Shown here in pieces: positions 1 to 10,710 of a stretch of 64,000 nucleotides of DNA (the first letter of the stretch is position 1; each line of letters opens with the position of its first letter). A program made the position numbers and the translations under genes. The notes beneath the pieces were generated by a model. It worked only from the letters and a program-made list of their open reading frames with translations, was not told the origin of the DNA and searched no databases. The stretch comes from Humulus lupulus (Eukaryota > Streptophyta > Magnoliopsida > Rosales > Cannabaceae), in the NCBI RefSeq assembly GCF_963169125.1, contig NC_084802.1, positions 21,483,107 to 21,547,106 of the forward strand. Direction: 5' to 3'.

Positions 1-1291
1 TCTAAGAGTGAGAAATCTATACCATTTTTGTCGGAGGACTCGAGTACAAGGTTAGTGTACTCCAGAAGTTTTTGCTTGCCTCTCCCGTGTTTGGCAGGGG
101 CAGCAGCAACCCGAGGGTTGCTGGAGGGTTCTTGAATGGTCACTCCTGTAGCCCGCCGTCTCGGGGGTTGTGACACATCCTATTGCTGCTCGGGGATTTC
201 CTCTCTAGTAGCATTCCCTGCGGTGGACTCCCTCACTTCCTGGTGAGGTGCCAAAAGGCCGACCAGCCTCAGATTGCTTTCTGTGACCAGCTCTTTGACG
301 CTCTTCTCAATATTCATCATGCTAGCCAGGGTTGCGACCCTCATCTCCATCTCTGGAGTGGGGTCTGGTCGGTACCATGGACCTAGACACAACATCAATG
401 TTCTAAGGTTGGTGAATAAAAATCTAGCAGAAAATAAATGACTAGTGATTGAGAAATTTACCTCCTCGGGTGAAGGCCAGGTTGTGGGGGACCAGGTCCG
501 TTGTAAGGAAGTACTCCTGGAAGTACTTTCCTACGTTGGATTTGTAGGTGACGTCACTCAGGAATATGCGAGTAGATTCCTGGTGACAGAAATGGAAAAA
601 CCCTGTGTTGTTTTGGTTGGGGTTGGACTTAAGATCAAACCAGGTAGTTGATCTCATGCGGTGTAGGCACATGCCACTTCTTATGGTTGTAAAGGATATA
701 GAGTGCTGATAGTACTCTATATCCGTTGGGAGTAATTTGGAAAGGGGCGACCTCGAAGTAATTGGCCACCCCTTGAAAAAATTCGTGCAGGGGCAAGATT
801 GCCCCTGCCTCGATATGACACCTCGACTAGGCGTTGAAGGTGCCTCCCGGCATGTTTTCCCTTTGGTCGAGTGTAGGCTTGACTAAGGTGAACCCATGAA
901 GACCGTACTTCTTGAGGTATCTTGTCATCGTCCTAGTTGATATGACACTAGGAGGCGTGACATACCAGTCAACTTCTGGTCGAGGGTCGTCGCGAAGCCG
1001 GGCTTTGGGTTGAATTTTTGGTGGTGGAACGTTTATAGGCTGAGGATCATTTGAAGGACCCTCATTGTCGGCTGCTGGTCAGTTAGAATGAGAATTTGTG
1101 GGTTTCTTTTTCCTATGAGCTATATGTTTAACACAACCCATGTGTGGCAGGCGAACTGGGAAGCTGGTCGTGGGGTTTTGTTGAGAAGATGGAATGTTAG
1201 AAAAAGGAAGTGTCGGTTGTTCTTGATCTTCAAACAGCAACGCGAGAAGATCGTCGTCTATTAGCCTCTCACCTTCCCACGGATCGTGCAT
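1..1291 (-). pseudogene. Broken antisense gene of a Tat element ('putative gypsy type transposon' domain)
   Basis: Read on the minus strand from an ATG at 1291, an acidic N-terminal stretch is followed after a TGA by a proline-rich segment. A domain containing EAGAILPLHEFFQG, then APFQITPNGYRVLSAL and HVPTPHEINYL, comes next. The same layout occurs in element A (KAGAILPLKSFF) and element B (MAGAFLPLDQYF), and it fits the plant family Pfam calls 'putative gypsy type transposon' (PF04195). The function of that family is unknown. Stops interrupt it: a TAG falls where A retains a tryptophan (AAWSQEH), and TGA and TAA codons follow the domain. Below about 650 the frame is badly decayed. It is a pseudogene; the family assignment is from memory of the domain pattern. 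Confidence 0.6.
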
Positions 1292-1753
1292 GAATATCCG
1301 AGAAGAGCAAAAGGGAAATGAGAATCTACGACCAATAGATAGAACAAGGAGATATGTAAGGATAACGTTGCTCGTGTATAAAAGTTAAGCTTTTATATGA
1401 CCCGCAACATCCTAGCATAAACAATAAAAACATGCGAGCAATTCAGAAAAACAGATCAAAAAGTGGAGGTGAAAAGTTTTTTGAGAAAACTTTTCGACTC
1501 CGGAAAAAGGCGTGAAACACCCAGTTTTTCCGAAAACAAAATTCGATTTTGGGCCCTAAAACTGCATTCTTATTTCCCACATTATTTTCTAATCCTCACC
1601 TAATGTTTCCACTACCTAAAATTCCTATTCTATCATGTTTTGGCATACAAACCCGATCATCCAAAAAATTTCTCAAGAGCATTCCGAACCCAAACCAGAG
1701 GACTTACAAGATTCATTCTAACTTGTACAACAGAGAAGACGAGTTCAAATACT
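1..1753 (+). mobile_element. Left-truncated Tat-type Ty3/gypsy element (copy C), 3' portion
   Basis: This is the interior of a gypsy element whose gag-pol would lie to the left of the window on the plus strand. It is identified by a minus-strand reading frame (1-1291) matching the antisense genes of elements A and B in this window. A copia LTR starting at 1754 cuts it off. The expected remainder, a G-rich polypurine tract and a 3' LTR, is found at 16544-17287, which suggests one element split by the intervening insertions. Bases 1292-1753 would be the 5' leader of the antisense gene; I see no coding sequence there. The link between the two halves is inferred from order and orientation and is not proven. 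Confidence 0.6.
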
Positions 1754-4700
1754 TGTTGGGGTTTTATGCCCTAATTAAAACCCAAATTCTTTGTAATCTC
1801 ATTTTATTATCAATAAAAGAATAGAAATCATTTTTTTGACTTGGTCAATCACTTTGCTCATATGTTTTATTTTCATGATTATTTGTTTAATATAAACTTC
1901 TATTAAATCCCGAGCATATAGCTAATCTTATTTATAGTGATGTCATCACAGTGGAATATAAATATGATTATATGTTCAAAATAAGTTAGTCCTAAGAATA
2001 GTCAGTGCACAGGATTTACACTGACTTGCCAATCTACGATATGATCTACTTACACATTACAGTGTTATGTTCTTTCCAGAACATTAGCAAAGTAGATAAG
2101 ATCGGGTGTATTTGTTACATCAGACTGGACTGATATTGACAGTTGATAAGATAAGTAAACATACCGTTATTATCTATTCTAGTCATATCATATAGTTGAC
2201 CATAGGTCAATTCACACTACAAGAAAAAACAGTATTCATAACACTTAAAAACTGCTAACCGGAAGTATTGATAACACTTTTGAAAACGCTAATGTAGCCC
2301 CTGTTATTAAAAGTCCTGTCTTTTCTATAACAGTATTTGAATGTTATGTTCGATGTTATCTTAAACTATTCAATAACACATTTTTAGTTGCTATAATATT
2401 CAAATAATAACATTTAGTTAGAGTATTTGGTTATAAATTTGACATTTAATCTTATACTTTTTGCCTAACACTTTTCAACTGTTACATTTGATTATTTTGA
2501 TAGCATTTTTAGTTTGTTATATTATATAAATCATAACGATTTGTTACACTTATAGTAATAAAATTTTGTTACTTTAGTGTGGATAATATATTTTAAATTT
2601 TATTTTGATAAGTATACTTATAAGGTTTTTTTTTAATTAAAATATTTTCATTATTGTATTTTGATAAAAAAAAATCAAAATTAATCATAAAATGTAATTC
2701 TCAATAGATTGATAAACTATAAGTATTACATTGAACAATAACTAATTCAAACAATGAATGTGTCTACTTCATGAGATCTTAATTCTAACTTAAGTTTGAA
2801 AGCATAACATAATAAAGTTTTATAATCTTAAATATTTTTTACTTCAAAAATGAAAAACAGAAACATTACAAGATACACAAAAGTAAACAATGCATGAAAC
2901 TTGCTCCATTCTTCAATTCATCATCCTTCGTGCACTTGTCTTTGTTGTGAGCATAAATAGCTATCACTCCCCCAAGCTAAAGATATCACTAAAATTTGAG
3001 GAACCTGCTGAAAAGTTTGATCAGAAATGAAAAGGACACTGTAAGCCCCTAATGGAAACTGAGAAAAATTCACAAGCTAAAGATCAAACGAACAATAGAA
3101 CTTGTAATAACACGCTCAACCATACACAAAGTTAACAACGAAATGAAACACATGGAAGCAAGACAAGCACTCCATGGATCCAAAAGTAGGGAAATACTCC
3201 ATTTAAGCAGTAGAAACCATACAATGTGAAAAATACTCCTTACCTAGATATTTACAATCTTGAAACACAAACAAACTCACACTCCCCCAAACAACCTATA
3301 ATATAGTTGCCATAAAGTTTAAATAGCTATTAGTAATCTTCCCTATCTCATAAATACTCAACACAGTCCAAAAGAACTAAATCGCATCAACTAAACCAAA
3401 CATACCAAATTCTTAATTAGAAACTTAGATCAAATACATTGATTTTGGCCAAATCTAGCAAACACTTTATAAATATATATATATATATTGATATAGTAAT
3501 GATACATTGATTATGTGATACTAAATTGAAATATCCATAAAAAATACCTCACAGATATGTTCTTGCCTGGGTTCTTCCTTCCAGCAGAGGAGATACAGAT
3601 GTGACTTGTGTGAGGAAGACAGAGCACCATGACTCGCACCGCTGTGACTCGTACCAACATGCTCCAACATGAGCACTGCAAGCCAGTACTCCAGGAATGT
3701 AGACCTACATATTCAGTGTCACCAAAGCCATGATCTTTAACATCACATTTCAACTACTCATTTCTCAAGAAAAAAGAAGTAAAACTCCTTATACAAATAT
3801 TTCAATCAGATGTTTCCATAGAAATCCTGATGGACGCGTATACAAGAGTAGCAAGATGGACGCCTGATTAAATTAAACGGCATTGTTATAAAGAGGGGAA
3901 GAAAAGAAAAAGAGAATTGCATTCCAACAATAAAAAAAACAATTTTAACAAAACTACAATCCTTAATGCATATAGAACTAGAATATACTTGATTTCTAGT
4001 AAATACAGCCACTTCATAATCACATACATCATATACGATACAATTAGACTACATAGTCAAGAAAGTTTGAATTCAAGCCATTAAAAGTGCATTATATTCT
4101 TGATCAGATGATTTCATGGTAAAGAGAAGCTCTTGCTAAAGATTACATGCTCAGATAATCAGAAATTTCATCATATAAGAGATATTTTTATTTTGCCAAA
4201 GATAATGGAAGAAACAAAGATTGCCATATTTGTACAAAAATGTAAATATTTATAGGAATTAGGATAAACAATGGAGTAACAAAACATAGCATAAACAATG
4301 TCGACTAAAATCTCATCAGAATAATGCTTAAATCATATTAATATATCTAATTCAAAGTAAAAAGTACAACCTAAATAAACAGCATTACATAACATATATG
4401 TATATATATAATCCACATTGTATCAATATCTACAACCCATAACCTTCCCTGTAATACAGTTTAGATTTATGTCAATTATGAAGTGAAAATGTTGACCAAT
4501 TATGAAGATAATAACAGCTCTAAACATATCCATATCATACCAAGTTGCATTGTACATGTCATAGAACTTGTCAAAGGCTTTATCAAAACAATAGTGGCAA
4601 ACCAATACCATTAAACCAACAACTGCATCAAGATTAATTTACTAATACCATTAATATAAATTTATGAGGATAAGTTTATGTAGGAAAGAAAGGAGAATCA

Positions 4701-5598
4701 TAATTACACTCACATTCATCCCAAAGGCACTCTGATCAGATGAACCTCTTCTATCCAAATCATCCTTTTCTGTTTTATCTTTCATTTAAGAGTCGCTGAA
4801 ATCATTGCTCCCTCCAAAGCCTCGTGTCTCAGGAGATATGCCACGATGCAGAGGCAAAGGACTGGACATTCTTTAACCCTGGACTCACTACACAGAAGAG
4901 ACTACTAAAAACAAGAAAATAATATATGGGATTAGAAAAGAAACTACTCAATTTGAACAAAAGCAGGATAGAGATTAAGAGAAACAGACTCAAATCCTAC
5001 CCTTAAAAGTTTTACAAAAAAAAATAAAAAATAAGACCAACGTCATCAGCTTTCTCAAATAAAAAATAAAAAATAGGATGATGAATCTTGAACGATATAT
5101 GATGAGATAGATATATTTATATACATATATTTAGAGAGAGAGAGAAAGAGACCATGTTCCATTTGTAAAAAAAAAAGAAATCAGGGCAATATGTTGCTGA
5201 TTCCCCTGAAAGCAATATGTTCACATTAGATGCCATGTGATAAAAATAAATTATTTACCTTGATAAAAACATATCCTACCCACTAAAGAATAAATTTAAG
5301 AAGTTTTTGTAATTTTTTAAACTTCAAGGTGAATTGCATAATATAATCAAAACAGGAACAAATGTTATCATCTTTCTTAATTAATTATTATTTTTGTTGA
5401 TGAAAATGAAAACTTCATCAATTGCTTTAACGAAAAATTGTTCAAATGAGGTTAGAAATGCCTAAAGAGTAGATACAAATCTTACACAAAGATGATCTAT
5501 AATGATTAACCAAGTCAATTACAGAGGTAGAACACCAAAAAACTAACACCTATGAAGATAAACCAATAAATTTTCCCACAAACATATTCAATTCTCAC

Positions 5599-5686
5599 CT
5601 TGTTTATCAAGGCACGAGCATCAGCTTTGAGCCCAGCACAGGCCAATGCAATGTGATCATCCAAATTCACAATCTTCCTCACCGTT
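5599..5686 (-). pseudogene. PAD1-like: Captured exon of a 20S proteasome alpha subunit (PSMA7/PAD type)
   Basis: An 88-bp minus-strand exon is bounded by an AG acceptor (TGTAG) and a GT donor (AAG|GTGAGA). It reads [19 protein letters not shown] followed by ADARALINK. This is the strongly conserved central segment of plant 20S proteasome alpha-type-7 subunits (PAD1/PAD2), which lies in the alpha-ring fold. The usual residues ADARVLIN are present with V to A. The adjoining exons (N-terminal FSPDGHLFQVEYA region; C-terminal YITRYIAGLQQ region) are not seen nearby, so only one exon was captured or survives. It is intact but cannot encode a working subunit. The family is recognised from memory; no search was run. 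Confidence 0.85.
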
Positions 5687-7268
5687 CTACACAAAAACAA
5701 CCAATAAGAGAAGATAATCTTCTTTTCATCAACATAAAATGACTCCAACACATGAGCATTGCCAACTCCCAGTTCTTATTTAACATAGACTCTAACTAGT
5801 TCAATCTCCATTTCTTATAAAACTACACAATCTAAAATAATCCAAATTTCAAGGCTCATGCCTCATGGGGTAAGGTATATAGCTAAATCTCTCTCTATTT
5901 CCTCTATCCCCAAAAACTAAACATAAATTCATACACCTGTTGGGCTTAATTGAGTATCAAAGTTTAGTAAGATTATGCAAAAAAAGAGCCAATTCCAAGA
6001 TCAAATCAAACCCAATGAATTTCAATTTCCAGCAAAAGTACATTTAAAAAAAACACTACATTTCCTTTCTTTCTTACTCCAAATAAAACCCCTAAAATCA
6101 TAATTTCACAAAAACTAGATCAACCCAAACCCCCATAAAATGCAAACCGTTTCGGCCCCATCAGACTTTACAAACATCTAAACATAAAACCCTAGTTCAA
6201 GTTCAAAATCTCACTCCACTCAAATAAAAAAAAAACGAGAAAATACCAAAATAAAACTCAGTTTGTATTTAGTTAAGTGTGCTCTGTAGAAGTGTTTTTT
6301 GAACAAACATAAATAAAACCCAACAATGAGAGAAGATAATGAATATGGAAATGTCTTGCTATATAAAAATGAGATACATATATTTTATATCCATAGATTT
6401 TATACGTTTGAAGAGATTTTACAATTACTTGCATGATAATTTGTTCACATTAGAGACCAAGTCTTGCTCACATTTGAAGATTGAGTGAACTTGAGCAAAA
6501 GCTTTCTTTTGATTTACATAATGGAAAAACTATACCAAATGCCCTTTTGTGCTATCACCTAGTCCATGAAGCTTTAATCTCTAACTAAACATATTATTAA
6601 AATAATAATAATAAATACAGAGTTCTTTGATATGACATGAACATTAACATAATCAGAAGAAAGGGCAATTAAGTATTAACAAGTAAAACATTTTATTAAA
6701 AAGAAAGCCAAAAAATAAATTCATATAAGATAGCATCTTCTTTTCAATAAATAATAAGCAAAACATGCTGGTACTGGAAAACAGATTCAGACTTTAGACA
6801 CTCAGAAATTTGTATCTGAGAAATACCAAATTAAACAAGGATATCAGCATTTATGTCCAGTACAGAACTCAGTTAATTGGCATCATCTGGTTTGGGACAA
6901 ACTGACTATAACGAGACATAGATTTCTGGTTTGGTAGATTTCTGGTTTGGTATGTCACCAATTTTTTTTAACGAATAAATTAATAATGTTAACATGGGTG
7001 TGCATACAAAAATAAACATAATCAGATGACAATATATCTTCTTAAACAGATTTTCTAGCCACTTTACATTGAGAACGAATTCAAGGGAGTGTAAGTATAA
7101 TGAAATACCCATGAGCAACCTCAATATTCAAATCCCAAACCCCAAATCATATATGACTTTCACATAGATTATTTTTAATAGTTACATTATGAAGGTAAAC
7201 CATGAATTAAAGTTAAAATGACGTTCAGAAAACGTAAAAATGAAAGAAAGAAAAGAACTGCCAGTAGA

Positions 7269-7341
7269 GAAGATAATTGAGTTTATCTCTCTCTCTCTCT
7301 CTATATATATATATACACACACACATATATATATATATAAA
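7269..7341. repeat. Compound microsatellite (CT)n(TA)n(CA)n(TA)n
   Basis: A run of CT dinucleotides passes into TA, then CA, then TA again, in an intron-like AT-rich part of the CACTA element just downstream (minus sense) of the NAGLU fragment. Confidence 0.85.
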
Positions 7342-7407
7342 TAAATAATCATGTTTAAAGTAGTGAAGTTATTTGAACATTAATAAAATGCAAATGCAAA
7401 AAATTAC

Positions 7408-8341
7408 CAATTGTATATATCTGTCACATCTCCATATTCTACAGCATTCCATACAAAATGTAAACCAGCAAAAAATTAGTCAATATTAACACAAAGTGAG
7501 ATTATTTCACAATTTATTTATACAATGGAAAAATCAATACACCTTCGATTTGTCGTTTAATAAAAGCTGCTCAAAATTCAACGAACAAAGGATCAGAAGG
7601 AGCAAGAAGGTAAGTACAACACCATCGTTTATCGCCATTTACAGTGTTCCTAATGAGAACAAGAGATAAAATTCTTAGCATTGCTTTGCTTTGACACAAA
7701 ACACATGAAAAAAGAAAAAGGTTCACATAAGACATATCTAATGCATTGCATGAAGTTACAAGCTAGCATTATGAGAACATATGGAATCAATGACATGATT
7801 GCTCATTATTTATGGAAAAAGAACTGTAAAATACCAATCCCCAAGTCTAGTAATGTTAGCTGAAGGACGTATCTTCTGTAATGTTGCTGGAACATTTCCA
7901 GAGAATGATGGCAGAACTGAAAAAGATGAAGAGATCAAATGAATCAAGCCATGTCATCATAGTGAAAATTTGACCGGAACCTTCTTAATATTATAGAAAT
8001 ATATAAAGTAAAACTTCTATAAACATAGCATAATAGCCATTACAGAACTCAACATCACCTGGAGTCATGCCTAGCTCTAGCATCCGGGAAAGTATTTGTT
8101 TCTGCTGTGGGATAAGGCAGCCAAGTTCTACCTAGAAATTACTAAGGATATAGAGGAACCGGTGTAAGAATTGATTCGGCAGAATTTTTTTGACTTAAAT
8201 TAATAGCCACTTATCATACCATGAAAACTTTTTGCCAAATGGATTCTTGACCTGTAAATGCTAAAGGCAGATTAATCCCCTGAAGGGCCATCCAATCTAT
8301 TTCTTTCTCCCATCTTTCCCAATCCCACCAAACAAAGGAAT
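7408..8341 (-). pseudogene. NAGLU-like: Captured five-exon fragment of alpha-N-acetylglucosaminidase (NAGLU, GH89)
   Basis: Five exons are read in order on the minus strand: 8341-8220 ([19 protein letters not shown] through [12 protein letters not shown]), about 8139-8059 (QQKQILSRMLELGMTP), 7916-7835 ([16 protein letters not shown] through ITRLGDW), 7649-7543 ([15 protein letters not shown] through DPLFV) and 7438-7408 (EYGDVTDIYN). Each is bounded by AG/GT, and codon phase carries across the last three junctions (for example CCAG|TT giving P-V). These are core motifs of the GH89 catalytic region, which removes terminal N-acetylglucosamine from glycans. The exon that should lie between the first and second is missing, the second is disturbed at its 5' end, and the fourth contains an in-frame TGA where glycine is expected (EF-stop-AAF). 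The N- and C-terminal thirds are absent. It cannot make active enzyme. Confidence 0.88.
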
Positions 8342-8699
8342 CTGTAAAAGAAATATTACAACTTATAAAAATTATAGAAGAATCAAAAGAAGTGATAATG
8401 TGAAGTAATTCATATCAACCAAAGTTGAGAGCAACAACATTTTCATGCCAAGCTTTTGCAAGTGCACAATGAGTGGACTTTTCTCACTTCATAAGAACCT
8501 TGTCATCTTATGATAGACACGGAAACAACTTGAATCTACAAACCCCAAATCGTATCTGATTTTGGTATGTAGAATTTGGATTAGACTACTAAAGTATTGT
8601 AACACCCTGTAAATAATTAAAAAATAATGTACAAACTTGCAAAACAACCAATTTCCCCAAGAATTTTCTTGAGAAACAAAAGGAAATACAGAGATGGAA

Positions 8700-9175
8700 G
8701 ATTGAGACCTGATGGAAGATAGACCAGTCGAGCCATGTCGTAGACCCACAGCCGCAAGCACCCTCGCACCCACGAGCGAGCCACGCCATAGACCCACGAG
8801 TCGAGCCTCCCTGTCATACGACCCAAGCCGCGGCCCCCATCACCTTGTTACACACCTGGAACAAATAGAGAGAAGGAAAGAAGGATTGAACGAGAGAGTA
8901 GCTAAGAGAGAAAGATAGAACGAGAGAGAGTTACTGAGTGTGAGAGAGGAGGCGTAAAGGGTTATTAGGATTCAACCTTAGAGATTAGGGTAAGGGATGA
9001 GTTGGAGATTAGAGAGAGTTACTGAGTTGGAGATTAGGAAGCTCCACTCTGGAGCGTGACTTCGTGAGGAGGAGAAAGAGCTCCACTCTGGAGCGTGTCT
9101 TTGTGAGGCTGAGAGACGGAGACAGAGACTTCGTGAGAGATGGAGGCTGAGAGAAATTTTTCGGGTAAGGATTAA
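8700..9175. repeat. GC-richer subterminal segment of the CACTA element with short direct repeats
   Basis: Base composition shifts from AT-rich to mixed. GTTGGAGATTAG occurs twice near 9001-9036, and an 18-base unit starting GCTCCACTCTGG occurs at 9041 and 9080. GAGAG-rich stretches surround them. Several short open frames here (both strands) have low-complexity, arginine-rich translations that I take as chance. Closely spaced short repeats near a terminus are typical of CACTA subterminal regions; binding by a transposase is inference. Confidence 0.45.
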
Positions 9176-10710
9176 AATTTGGGACTCAAAATTTTTTTTC
9201 ATTAGGCGCCAAAATAAATATTCCGTGTGTTTTTAATCACCCCCATTATTAATAGCACTTCTAAATATATGCTATTTTTTAATGTAATATAGACTAAAAA
9301 TTGTTGTAGTGTCAATCTCAATTCTGAGTGGTTAGTATTCTAACTGGATGTATTATTTGAGTTATTTGACTTGTTCGTTACCAGCTTACCCTACGGACTA
9401 GCCCATACTTACATCTTGGGAACTTGGTAGTATAATTGAGTGGGAGTGTTAATCATAGATATGAATAGCTTCTGATGAAGAAGTGAAACGATGGTTTCCT
9501 TTTAGTTTGGTTCAAGATGTTAAATGATAGAGATCTCATTTCAGTAATTAATTTAGTTTACTGAAATATCATTTACAAGGAACTAAGTGTTTTAAGGATA
9601 AAATACAATGAGGGGTCAAACGATATTTTAGTCCTATCTAATTGTAGACCGTCTATAGAGGATTGAGTGACAATTATGGTTGTAACAATGGATAATTAAT
9701 AGCGTATCTATATTTGTTATAGAGCGTTCTATGAATTCAAGAGTACAATTCCAAGTCTATAGTGGAGTCACGAGGAATTAATAAGTTAATAAATTTATTT
9801 GTTAGATTTATGATAACTTATTGGAGCTTGATTTCATAGGCCCATGGTCCCCATTGTACCTTGGATAAAATTATCTAGATAGTCTCAATTAATTGATTTA
9901 ATCATCAATTAGAATTATCAAAGTTGACCAGGTCAATTTTGGATAGTTTCACAGAGTTGTGTAATTTTGAGAAGAAAAGAGAAATTATGGCAGATTTATT
10001 AATTAAGATAAATTGGTATCTAAATTAATAAATAAATTTAAATCAAGGTTCAAATTATAAATAATTAATTTGATAAATGATTTAAATAATTATTTAATTA
10101 ATTAAATCAATAGAAAATAATACAGGCCTTGATTTTAAGTCTAATGGGCTTACAATCAAATGAGAAATTTCACGGGCCTATAGCCCATGATAATTTTGAC
10201 CTAGGGCTTCAAAATGGCTATTATTTTATTGAGTTTTTAATTAAATTAAATGGCCTAATTGAGTCTATAAAAGGAGTGCTTAGAGAGAAGTCAAAATATA
10301 AGTTTGATAAGTCACAAGTCATATTTTCGGATAGTTTTAGATAGATTCTCTCTAAACACAAGTCCTTTTCTAAGCCTCTTTGTTATTTTCTCTTCTTCTC
10401 TCTATATCTATCTCATGTGTTGAGAATTGCCCACACTAGTCTAGGTGGTTCTAAGGATACATTGGAAGATTGTGAAGAAAATAGAAGATCGGTTCAGTTT
10501 CTTGATAATACTCTGTGACAGAGAGGATGCAAGAGTTAGAGAAACTGAAGGAAGGACTCTTTAATTCTGATGCGTATACTGTAAGTATTCTATTCTTTGT
10601 TTCTCTTTGAATTCAATTTTAGAAACATGTTTTAAGCTATCTCATATTAATTTGTTTAATATTAGATATACATGAAAATAAATAAAGATCCTGTATAAGC
10701 CAATCCAACA

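Larger units (their letters stand above)
2215..9311. mobile_element. Non-autonomous CACTA (En/Spm) transposon carrying host gene fragments
   Basis: The ends are CACTACAAGAAAAA on the left and the inverse of CACTACAACAATTTTT on the right, the classic CACTA terminal inverted repeat. The 3-bp TSD is TCA (2212-2214 and 9312-9314). The empty site can be read directly in the sibling LTR near 29849, where a single TCA joins the two flanks. Length is 7097 bp. AT-rich subterminal DNA with repeated AACA-type motifs lies inside the left end. I find no TNP2/TNPD-like transposase. Instead the minus strand carries exons recognisable as a proteasome alpha subunit and as alpha-N-acetylglucosaminidase, making this a Pack-CACTA type element. 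It depends on transposase supplied elsewhere. Confidence 0.93.
1754..10710 (+). mobile_element. Copia 5' LTR (about 1.86 kb net) split by a CACTA transposon
   Basis: The LTR begins TGTTGGGG at 1754 and ends CCAATCCAACA at 10710. A primer-binding site resembling TGGTATCAGAGC (here TGGCCTCAGAGC) starts about two bases later, so this is the 5' LTR of a plus-strand copia element. A sibling copy in reverse orientation at 28448-30306 is 1859 bp and uninterrupted. Removing the CACTA insertion (2215-9311) and one TSD copy leaves 1857 bp, so the two agree almost exactly. No matching 3' LTR is present downstream; the element is truncated after a gag stub. Confidence 0.9.

Noticed and set aside
1549..1824. 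91-codon plus-strand frame
   Set aside because: It spans the junction between the gypsy remnant and the copia LTR at 1754, so it cannot be an ancestral gene.
8489..8918. Cluster of open frames on both strands near the right end of the CACTA element
   Set aside because: They overlap, are low complexity or frameshifted versions of one another, and show no motif; treated as subterminal repeat DNA.
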